Positions 45,801-57,800 of a stretch of DNA of 64,000 bases are shown one piece after another (positions within the stretch are counted from its first letter, which is position 1; every line of letters begins with the position of its first letter). A program made the translations under genes and the position numbers. Origin of the DNA: Antedon mediterranea (Eukaryota > Echinodermata > Crinoidea > Comatulida > Antedonidae); assembly GCF_964355755.1 (NCBI RefSeq), contig NC_092675.1, positions 22,298,412 to 22,362,411 on the forward strand, in the 5' to 3' direction. Below the pieces are notes generated by a model. That model had not been told where the DNA came from and made no database searches. It saw only the letters and a program-made list of their open reading frames with translations.

Positions 45801-48800
45801 TCATTTTACATATAGGTATTATAAGCTTCATAATATGACCCAGTTCTTTAAAGATTGAGAGTTAAATGTATTACAGATGAATATGAATTTATGGAAGGTT
45901 AACTTATAATAATCATAAATTCTCAATTACAGTATTTCAAAACTTTGATCCATATGGTTCTGCATCTAGTCTGTTCAAACTTTAATAGGGTTTTCATACA
46001 TAAGAAAGAGATCTAATTACAAGTTTGTTGTCAGATATTTTAAAGCCATTGTATGTGGGGTGAGGTGTCCTTTTTCCCGAAGTGCCCTTTTCAAACTAGA
46101 GATCAGCAGTGAAAGTATAGAGGCCTAACTATCTAGCTCAGCTCATGACAATTTTCACCCCCTTTTTTTTAATGGAAAAACAAACCCTGTAAAAATTCTG
46201 GCTACAGGCTTGTTTTCTTGTACTTGATAATGTTCCTTTAATACAAATTTAGAATCAGTGAACTTTACTGAATTAGAAGACTTTAAGGCTGTAAGAAAAA
46301 CAGACCTTGTTTAGCCGCTTAATTTCCTCCCTATGCTAAGCGTTCCGTGCACCTGCTCTGCACTTGTAATACAACTGTCATATCGCTGTCGTCGGGCCAG
46401 GCATCTGACGGCGCGAGTCTATTGTACGTTCTATTGTTTATCCCAAGGGAGGGACAAAAGATGATAGGAAGGGGCAAGATGGCTTGCGTTTACTGGTCTA
46501 ATCCCTGCTGTTACATGTCTCTAATTAAATATCCGTGAGTGAAAAACTTGGGTACTAGCCAATGGGGCCAGTATTTAAAGCAGGAATTATTGAAAACATT
46601 AAAGATAATTTTCTAGAATTTGAAAATAAGTTTAATCGATGAATGAATTATTTTTACTTTAAACCCTGGTTCAATTCCTGCTAAGGACATTTTTTTTAAT
46701 GTTATTTTACAATGCCTAGATGAGAACTACAGTATTAACATATATTTATTACATAGTGAGTCTTGGAAATATTGCTTTTTATTGTATTGCACAAATTTAT
46801 CACGATTACCTACTAATGTTAATTTTTTATCTTCTTCTTCTTCTTAACGTTTTCCATCTTCCAGACATACGCTTTGCACAATTTGTTTCCATTTTTGTCT
46901 GTTTATGGCAGGATGGTTTGTTATTGTGTTAGTGTCTACATGTCCTTGTATGTCTTTCTTTATTTGATTCATCCACTTATTTTATACAAATATTACTTTA
47001 TTAATATTAATAAAATGATGATTCATTGTTATTATTATATATACAATGTAGATATAATCTATTTTTATTGTAATTGATATAGCTTCCAGTAATATTTCAA
47101 TTCTTATGATGTTGTTTCTGATCGTATCTTCTGACTAAAACTGATATTGACATATTGTTTCCTTAATAACTAAGGTATATCCTCAATATTACTGATTAAG
47201 ATCGTAACCATTAAACGGTCTCCTTGCTCTGGTATTATTAAGGTCGTATGATAAATTGTTATATAGTGACATTAGTATGTAAATTAGTGATAGTCGACAT
47301 ATAAGAATAGTTAGTTTTTTTTATATTTTTAAATCTTGTATAAATTAAAAGAAGTTAATTTTTTTAAAGAAGTTCATGAAGTTCACATTCTGTGAAAAGA
47401 TGTTCATATAGTTTGAAAAGAAGTTAATTTAGTTTGAAAAGAAGTTCATATAGTTTGAAAAGAAGTGCAACTACAGTAGTTTGAAAAAGTAGTTCATCTA
47501 GTTTGAAAAGAAGTTCATCTAGCTTCAAAAGAAGTTCATCTATTTTGAAAAGTATTTCATACTGTATAGTTTGAAAAGTATTCATCTAGTTTGAAAAGAA
47601 GTTCATCTAGTTTGAAAAAAAGTTTGTATAGTTTAAAAAGTAGTTCATATAGTTTGAACAGGTCCATCTAGTTTGAAAAGAACTTCATCTAGATTGAAAG
47701 AAGTTCATTTAGTTTGAAAAGATGTTCATATATTTTGAAAAAGAAGTTCATGTAGTTTGAAAAAAAGTTCACATAGTTTGAAATGAAGTTCCTAATTTAA
47801 AAAGTAGTTCATCTAGTTTGAGAAGAAGTTCACATAGTTTAAAAAGTAGTTAATATAGCTTGAAAAGAAGTTCATCTAGTTTAAAAAGTATTTCATATAC
47901 GGTAGTTTAAAAATGATTCATCTAGTTTGAAAAGAAGTTTATCTAGTTTGAAAAGAAGTTCATCTAGTTTGAAAAGAAGTTTATCTAGTTTGAAAAGTAG
48001 TTCATGAAAATTCATATGGTTTAAAAGAAGTTAATTTATTTTAGAAAGAAGTTCATCTATTTTGAAAAGAAGTTCAGCATTACAAGAAAGCTTTTGGAAC
48101 ATTTTTTCTATAATTTTTATATACGCTTAAGTATTCTTTTTTTAAGTTCTTTTTTAGACTCCGAAATCACCAGTTTATAAGAACATTAAATTATGACCCT
48201 ATACTTTTTCAATTTTATACACTAAATCTTGTAAATAAATGTTTTGGTTTATTAAATATTACTTATTTTTTATACAGAAATACATGAGCGTGTTTTGGCA
48301 CAATGAACTTGTTGGAATAACCTACTATGATCTTGAAACATCACAGCTTCATCTTATGCTAGATATAACAGAAACAGATAATTTCAGTATATGTAAAAGA
48401 GGTAAGATTATAAAAGTTATTTTGACATTTCTGATGCCGTACCATGCGCTGTCATGAAACATATACATGCCTGATCCTCCAATATTTTGTTAAAGTACAG
48501 TAGTTGAAATTTACAAATAATATAACAAACATTGATGGTCGGGTTGATAGTCCTATCACTTAAAAGGCTCTTTTGGTACGGTAACTCTTTTAACAATGTC
48601 TGTGACTTCCAAATACATATATCGTATTGAGTATTTATCATAATATTAATATTTTACCACCAAAAAAGACATTTAAAAATCTATCAGAAATAGCTTTAAA
48701 ATGAACAGGAATAATCTATTTTATATTTGCCTTTCCATTTTACAAGAATTTTATGATTATGCGTTGATTGAGAAATCATAATGTTGATATGACCTAATTA

Positions 48801-51800
48801 GATTATTGACCTATTTTTTTTGCATGTTTCTCAATGCTAATAGCCTTTTTTAAACCCAGTTTTTTTGTCTTTTATGTCATAATCAATTAATTTTAAGGTA
48901 TATGCAAACATAAAATGTCCATAGATATAAGCACATTTAATATAAACACAACATAACATTTGCCCACTGTATCACACTTTGATGAAGATTTTTTTAAATG
49001 ATGTCGTGAACTAACCTGCTTATGATGTTGACCCATATTTAATGACGAGCTTTTGTAAGTGATTAAGAATTTTTAGGAAGCATGTTAACGTTAACAAGCT
49101 TAGCAGTTCTGCTTTACTAGAAACTACCAAATCAGAATCTTCAATTTTTTTAAGTCCCGGATTCTTTCATATCACATAAAATGCTTCTAAAAACAGGGCA
49201 TTCCAGAAAACAAGACACACAGGCAGAATCAGAAACAACTCTCCCCTAAACTTTCAATGCAAAATATAGGATAGCATTTCATTTTACAAAATGGCTCTCA
49301 GCCCCTTTTTTTTTCAAAATAATGGATCTGCAAGCGAGTCATTATGTCCAGAGTAGGCCTTAATGTACGATTAAAAGTATTGAATAATAAATAATATCCA
49401 AAAACATATGCAGCGTTAATACATGGTACATACATTTTTTAGCCCTTTAAAGACATAATTTATTTCAAATTACAGTATTACAAGAAGTACAGCCTGCATG
49501 TATTATTGTCAGCTCCAAACAGGATGAACAGTTTCTAAAGGCATTACAACCAGGTAAATATTCAGCACATTCCCTTACTTTTTACCTTTGACGTCTGTAA
49601 TAATACAAATCAAATATATAAAAAAAAATCAATATTTACTTCTTTCCTAACAAAAAGATGACAGAGTGAAACAAAAAAAAAGTCAAAGAAAAAAGTAATT
49701 AAAAAAACAAAGATAAAGTATAAAAATGGAAGAGGGCTAATCTCTGGAAGAAGGAACGGCACATGAATATATGAGTATTCAAGTGGCAACTTGATGGTTA
49801 AAAGGTACTATCTAACCTTGATCGCTGTCTATACCCTATTTCAACATCATGAACACAACTCTAGTAGCCTAATGAAGTTCTACATAACAAACAGACATTA
49901 GCTGTCTCAGTTGGAAGACCTTTTTTCACTCTTAAGCCTTGTCTACACTATCAAAATTTATGTGTCAAAAAATGTGATGTGCCATATATGGACATGATGA
50001 TGTCATATATGGACATGATGATGTCATATGACTACCATATTTAAGCATAGCACTACCATATATGGGCACATCACATTTTTTTGACACATAGTTTGATAGT
50101 GTAGACAAGGCTTTACAGATTTTCTCACCGTATTCATTTCAGTATCTTACTGGGGTTCTTCTAAATTTTTCTTTTGAGTGAAAGATGAGATTTGTAAGAT
50201 TTTGAAAGTTCTCACATCCTGTAGCGAAATTGGACAATTTAACATTGAATACTTGAATCAAAATGAACTTTTGAATCTTGAAATGAACTCTCTATTATTT
50301 TTTCTCTCATGTTGTGTTGTACTCTTCAAATTGAGAATGTCATAATTTAAGGGGCAAGGTTGATATGTTCAGGAAGAAGGATTATGTTTTTCCACAAAAA
50401 TCCTGTCTTTTCTTCAAACGTGACTGATCTAAATTTCAATGAACCTTATATGGAATTCTTGCATTTCATAGTAAATTCACTCAGCTTCATTGACATCAAT
50501 GTGAAACCTTAATTACTGCACACTGGAGCGGAGGCAGGATTTTTGTTATTGTGGGTGCGAGAAAGAACAATATTCAGAATAATGAACCTCTAGTTGCCCT
50601 GACACCAAAAAACATATGTTCGAAATAACACTGAGCCAGTGTCCAATGTAAAGTTACAAATCAAGGCAAATAAAGTTTTCTGTATTATGCCAACTAGGGA
50701 AGAGTTTCATTCTTCCTTGATTATACCCTGTATAGAGAATTTACTTTATTTACAAACAGTCCTCAATGATGTTAATTAATGCTACATTTTTTCCAGTAAG
50801 TTCAATTAGCCTAGTAGTTATATTGGAATAAACTAATTATATTTCAATACTTTACCATTGGTAATATAAGGTTTTCTTTTGAATGTTTCTCATTTACACT
50901 ACTGCTAAATGTAAGGTTGACTGTTTTTTTCTACAATATACAGTACATCTTATTTCAGAAACAATTGATGAAAATGAGACGATTGTAAACCAGTCTAATA
51001 GAGTACAGATTGTCCCCAGTATTGACTTTGGTAAGTTTGTTTTGAAATGAATAATTATAAAACTTATTTGTAAACTGTGGTACAAATCCTGCCCTAGTTC
51101 CAGAATTTCTCTAATGCACAAAACAGTCACCGAAGTATAAAAAACTAATTATTATATAAAGTAGAACACTTCTTTGATTTTAAAAGAAAACTGTCCTGTG
51201 AAATAGTAACAAGGGCAAACACAATTATGTTTTAACACTATGGCTAACCCCCATTAAAGTGACACTTTGTTGTATCTCGAATATAAGGTATTCTTCCAAA
51301 TTGTTATATTGCAAATAAGCAATTGAATATAATATATCATGGTTGTAATTGTATTAAACTACTGTGGAGTAGCTTTGCGTCAGGGACTTGAGTAATTGGT
51401 CAGATGTTTTCCCTACTCTGACGTAATTTGTACTTCATACTAAGTAAATTAGAGAATACGATATAAGTAATTCTCGGGTGGGACTCGAACCCACGACCTC
51501 CAGATCACTAGCCTGGCGTTCATACCTCTAGACCACCGAGCTTGCGCTGATGGCTATAATTTTTATGCAAGTATTGTCAAAAAATGTACTTAGTACAGTA
51601 TTTATGTATGTATGTATGTATGTAGGGCAAAAAATTCGACCAATATATTCATGACTATCATTTTTATCAACAAATAATCCCAAATGATTAACTCATGCTT
51701 CTTTTATACTAATATCATGTTTCTGTGATGTAACAGTGCATATTAAAGAATAAATGTAATGTCAAATTAATAACATTTTATGCTTGGCAGTAGACTGATG

Positions 51801-54800
51801 TGTGGTTATGTTACAGTATGGTTTTACTTTACATCCAAGTCTGCCATCTGTATGGCATTAACTTCTGCCAGATTGCTTTCAAAGATAAACATGAAAACGT
51901 GCTTTAGAAGGAAAAATAAACGTTAATGAATATTGTAGCAAGGCATATTGTCTTGTTGTCACTGAGGCTTTTGCAGAAAAACAAAATTTAGCATATAGCA
52001 TAGGTTGCATGGAATACCGTAATTACTTATAATAGGGTCTTTGAGTGAAGGAAGGAAGAAACATGGTACTTCAATTGGAATTCCTCCCCTTCCTAATTAC
52101 TTTTAATAACTAGCACAAGGTTTGTTAGTGATATTGTTAATAGCTAATCTTGAGTAGAGTTAAATGGGTTTAAATATGTTGAATGTATTGTTGTCGATTG
52201 TGCCACTTGGGAAATTCATACAGTACACCCCTTTTGAGTTTTAATCTAACAGGTAGTAATGAATTTTGATTAAATAAATCTTCAAAGCTAGACAACTGCT
52301 TACCGATTTCTACAAGAGCATATTAGACAATATGTTTATGTTTTGAAACACTAACTACTACATTTGGAACAAACTTGTTAAAAAATAGAGTACCCTGTTC
52401 ACATGCGCCCAAATATGAGATCTGGATTTAATTCAAGTCCGCAGTTTGTAGGATTAGAACAACTACTTTTTTTTCAAACCACCACATTTACAGCAGTGCT
52501 AGTCTAGCTCATGACAATTTGTCCAATCCTACTCGTAGCCAGCTGGCAAATTCTACTGTACTAGGTATTAGGTCTAAAGTAATCTTTTCGTCAAAAGCAT
52601 AGTGCTAGCTAGCATGAGCCTTCTTGGAATTTATTTTAGATACTGTAGAAGTATTTTTAAGTAGTCTTTTGCAGCTGGATCAGTGCCATTTCAAATTACA
52701 AGATAAATCTTGTGTGTTAAAATCTAAGAAGTTGGATTTAAAATGTAATATACCTGGCTATGCATACTTACTAGAAACAAAAACTGTTCAATGTGGATCA
52801 ACTCAAGGGGCTAAGAAGCAAACTGCCTATTGAAATTTTCTGTCTAAATCAAAACATCGCGTTTCTTTATAATTTTTTTTTTGTGTCATCCTTTCAGACT
52901 ATTTGAAAGTGTGATAGTAATTGGATTTCACCCAATTGTATTACAAAGTATCTTCATCATCCTGTAGTGAGTCAAATGTTCTACCAAAACACTGTGATAC
53001 CCTTGCAACAGAAATAAGCTTAATCATCAGGGGTTTTCCCATTCCATTATGACATCATTGTTCAGTAAAACATTAAACAATGATATGGTCATTTCCAAAT
53101 ATGGTCATTTCCAAATAGTATGTGCAGTTTATATTCTTTATATTGATACCAAGTGGTATATCAAGAAAATTTATAAAGTTGGTTTCAACCATTTTCTGAC
53201 ATCTCTGTCACATTTAGTGAAATGACAATAAGAACTTTTCTGCTGATTTAAAAAATTATGAGTTTTTATTAGTATAATTTATGATCACCAACCAAATATT
53301 GCCTTAAAAAACTTTGAATTAAATGCTAGTGTGAAAAAGGGGGAATTCCATTGGATTTAATGCTATAGCCTATATTTAATTTTTCAGTGTTCTGTAATTG
53401 TATAGTTGAAAGTCATTGTACTTACAGTATTTCTTACAAATTTGTCGGACATGAAAACAACAAAATAATCCTTACATATAAAGTGTGTAAAAACAGGAAT
53501 TGTACTGTTTATCACGCACGTTTTTATTGACATTCTGAAGGTCATGTTGGTCAGAATCTTAGTTTTGCGAACAATGTGTAGGACATCTTTGCGTGATTTC
53601 CTTTGTTTTTAGGCAACATCAAGGATATTTGAATTAAACGTCGGATTTTACAAGCTCTGCAGGAAGCTCAGCGGTTCCCGCTGAAGATTATTTTGATTAT
53701 TGTATCAATCATTATAAGATTGTTGCATTCAAACCGCATGACTTACAGCTTATTCTTCTTATTTAAGATTATTTAAGGGTTATAGCAAGGTTTATGCTGT
53801 ACTTTACAGCGAAACAGCCCACCAATCTTGCTTCTTCTCACACGCCATGTATTTCCATGTCAAAAATCTGTTTTACAGTATTTTCACTTGTTTGTTTCAA
53901 ATTAAAAAAACACAGGAAATTATGTGCAAAATAAAGTAAATTTATCGTTTTAAAAAAGCAAATTTGTTTTAAACATGGAGTTTTCCTTTAAGCATCCTAG
54001 TAAATTGCATTGCAACCCAACTACTATAAAAAATAGAAAACACTATAAAAAATCAAAACACGTACAGTATTGCCATTCTAATGCTTCTTAAGTGCTTACA
54101 TTAAACATTGATGGTACCAGGTAGCGATTAAATGCATATGTTCCTCAATTCCTGGATAATAACATGTATGACGGGGCTGACTGAGACCATGTATGTAGAG
54201 CCTACTTAATAGAAAAACTCAAACAAAAAAAGATAAAATGTACTACTCACAAATAAGAATAACATTGACTGATACATCCTTTGAATATATAAATTAATAA
54301 GAACCTGTTTAACAAAGTGCAATTCAATTACTATGTCAGTGTTCATTTCCTTGTATTTTATAAACAATTATTTAGATTAAACAATAAAGGGAAAAGAGAA
54401 AGTAATATGTTATATTAACGGTAATATTTATTTTGTATTAATTTAATTCTAATGTGTAGGCTATTCTATTGATGCTTTGTACTGTATATTCCACTAAAAA
54501 ATGCATGATGTTTTTTAAAAAATCTATATTTTTAATAAATGTGTGTATGATCTTTATACCAGTACCATGTAGATAATATGTAAAAAGAACAAACACTCTA
54601 CTGTGCAAGAGGATTTAACGTGATTATGATTATTGATAATATTAGAATAAAACAGGCAAACTGGCTCTTTATTGTTTTTGCTGTTTTCATTCATCTTGCC
54701 TGGGGAGTTTCATTATTGGCCGGGCTCCTACCTTGAATCAGGGAGATGTCTCCCTGCTAGAATCTGCCTATCTTGATTAAAATGCCACATTATGGAAGGG

Positions 54801-57800
54801 AAGAGAAAATCCATATGTACCCTCATATGGAACCACACACTTTAAAAGGGAACATTTACACATTTTTGTCATCGTTCGTAAACCATGTTTATTAAAAAAA
54901 AATATTTTTAAAGTTGTTTATGTCTTTAATAGTTGTTATACTGTAATCTATTTTGATATGTTTGTTTCAATTTCACTGGCATGAGACCAACCACCAACAA
55001 ACACTGTGATTATTATTATGCTGCAATTTATAACTTCAAGCTATTTCAAACAATTTAATGAAAATCACCTGGTGTAAACCATCCTGTCTTTGTTTCTGAA
55101 GACACATGTGGCCTCCAGGTGGCAGTATTTTATTGGATATAAATACCATACGGTTTCGGTTATTGAAATAAAAAATGTACAAATTGCTATTATGTTGAAA
55201 AGGTGTGTTGGTAATAAAAGCCATGTGTATTGTCTAGGCCACTGTGTACACCCCTGTCCATGCATAAAAACAACATTTGATATCAAAAAGAAATTAAAAT
55301 GGGTTTCAGATATACGTCTTTAACAAATGCTTACCTGGATGACTCACCCATTCTTCATTACCGTGTTTATGGGCAGATCTAGCATAACGAAGAAAAAAAA
55401 AGTTGGGGGTGCATAGCAAGAAGTAAGCTTTACTTTTTCTGAGAAACTGCTACTAATTCAGTTTGGCCACAAAAAAAAATGCATGGAAATAACTTAATGA
55501 GTTTTTAAGTCCGGCCATTTTTAAATCTACTTATTATACAATTCTTAAAGGGTATTGTCCCTAAAAAGCAAGAAAAATTAAGAATAATTAAATCAGACTT
55601 TGAATAGGTTATTTTGTAATTATAATAATGTTAATCACTTCCATAGAAAAAATAACAAAAACAAATAATGTTTTCACTTATAAAATCACATAATAAATAA
55701 TAATAAATCAAAAACCCATTGACTGGCAGCCAATTTTACCATTTTTTGCTTTAAATTACATTTTTTCAGGTACTGTATATACATTTTTTTTTCGATCCAA
55801 TTTTGATCAAAGTGGATATCAACATATAATGCCAGATATTTAGTGCTTGTATTAACAATTTATTGCTTGTATTAACAATCTCAAAAAAGTTGATTGGATG
55901 GCAGTGTTGTGAAAGTTATTTTTAGTGAAAATGCTAAATTAATAAAATCATAAATACTAGGTCTATTGTATAAAGTAAACAATTTGTGTATAATAATAAC
56001 AAGTACCCAGAGAATTGACACCTGTGATTGCAACTTGACACCATGTGATGCATTAATCACAGGTGCAAAACGATACAGATGTTATACCTTATTTGAATTG
56101 ATTGGTTTAAACACCTGGTTAATGTTTATGATAATTTTGAAATTCAATAAACTTTATTTTGACTTGACACATCATTTTAGACCCCTCCCTTTTGACTGTG
56201 ACCTTTGTTTATACCATGAAGTAAAAACATACAACACAAAGTTCTTTCACCTTTGAATGTGGATCTGTTTAGTTCATGAATAACCAACCTTTAGGGAGCT
56301 AGTTCCATCCGTTGATGCTCGGCCATAAAGTGTACTTGGACAGTGCATTAGGAGACGATACATTTTTTGTTTTTAAGTGTTCTGCACATTTGCCAGACCA
56401 AAGGATTAATGCATCATGCATGTAAAAGTCAATGCTATTGACAAAGTTGAAAAATTGATGAGAGATGGGAATCGAACCAAACCCCTAAAGGCATTCTTGA
56501 CTCACAGCTATAATTATCAGCAATTGAGTTGGGTTGGGTTGATTGCAAATTTTATTGCCGATCTCACTTCTTTCCTTCCTAATCCATTTTAAGCAGTAGG
56601 TAGGAAGGGAAATATTTATAAACTTTAATATTACATGTTAATAATAATTATTAAAATTTATAATTTGGTCGTATTGGTCCAATATGCAATCAGTAATGTA
56701 TATTGATAATTATTAAAATTTATAGTATTTTGTATATTTGTAACGAATAATTGTGTTAGTCTATTTTCTCATTTTGATATCTAAAATTATGTTTTTTTTT
56801 TCAGCTTTGGAATCATGTAAAAGGCGATTAGTATCACTGAACCTTCCCACAATGCCTGAGAATTTTACAGACATTGAGAGAAGCATCTTCATCTCATCTA
56901 TTGTACCCTTTAAATGTGAAAAAGTTGTGAGTATGTTGTTCATTGTTTGAAACTCTGTATCATGTGAAATAAAAGTTTTTTTTCAATTTTCTCATAGAGG
57001 GCGCTGTGCAGTTATTATTCAAGAATTTGTATTTCTAGCATAGTTTTTTTTGCAATAAATCATGTATTAAAATGGGTTTTTTACAGTATGAAATATACTT
57101 TACTAGAAATGTTTACAGTACAGTTTTTAAACATTCTTTTGACTCTGTTTACCGTTTCTTTCAGTTAAAAAAATGGCTTGAAAATAATGTTTATGAAATA
57201 ATTATTACTAACTTTGAAATACAAAAACTATTGCTTCAAACAAGTTTGTATTACTGTTAGGTATTAGAATATTTCATCCACAATGTGTGGAAGAGCAATA
57301 GTTCTTCTACAATGTGCAATCAAGTTTATCTAATTGTAGTTGTATTGATATTGCACAATGGTTTATATGATAACCATCTTTTCTGAAACACATTTTTCCC
57401 CTATTTAAAATATAATATTTAAAGAGGAAGAAGTGTATAGCTGCAACCCTCTGTCAAAATGAATTTGTATTTGTGTGTCTCTGATACTAATAGTGAAATA
57501 TGCAAATTACTCAAGCCATGTTGATAATCTTTGTTTTCTTAGATTCGAGCAGCTGGTGCCCTTCTTAAGTTCATGGAGAAGAAACGTGTTGGTGTTGAGC
57601 TGGAAGACATGGGTATTAAAGTGCCGGTTCTTTCTCTTCACCTTTTCTCTTTGTAAGTTATCTGAGTCTAAAATAGAATACAAAGTAATCATTCTTACCC
57701 TTTTCTATAGCCCTTAAAATATTTCCTTAAAAAGGGCCTACCTTAGTTATTTGTTTATGTTCCACACAGGATAAGATAAAATAATAAAAATATTGATATA

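Larger units (their letters stand above)
36855..48277 (+). other. MSH5: MSH5 intron 1 (about 11.4 kb)
   Basis: The intron runs from GTAAGA to TTTTTTATACAG. Outside the arrays listed separately it is AT-rich and shows no further exon. Stretches at 37020-38100, 38240-41460, 43190-45190 and 46040-47360 hold nothing recognisable beyond homopolymer runs, such as a run of about 12 C at 44612 and an A-run at 40844. Confidence 0.75.
51031..56804 (+). other. MSH5: MSH5 intron 4 (about 5.8 kb)
   Basis: Contains a SINE (51392-51545), a tetranucleotide repeat, a dispersed repeat (about 55600-55810) and a tRNA-like scrap (about 56460-56525). Other stretches (51630-55590) show no exon. Short hairpins CAGCGGTTCCCGCTG (near 53670) and AGGGAGATGTCTCCCT (near 54740) are visible. 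Confidence 0.72.

Noticed and set aside
51471-51543. A functional tRNA gene on the minus strand
   Set aside because: The cloverleaf and both promoter boxes are good, but the same head plus body occurs at 17651, showing a SINE. The acceptor ends also mismatch.
53640-53690. Histone-type 3' stem-loop (CAGCGGTTCCCGCTG hairpin)
   Set aside because: The stem and loop do not match the histone consensus, and no histone gene is nearby.
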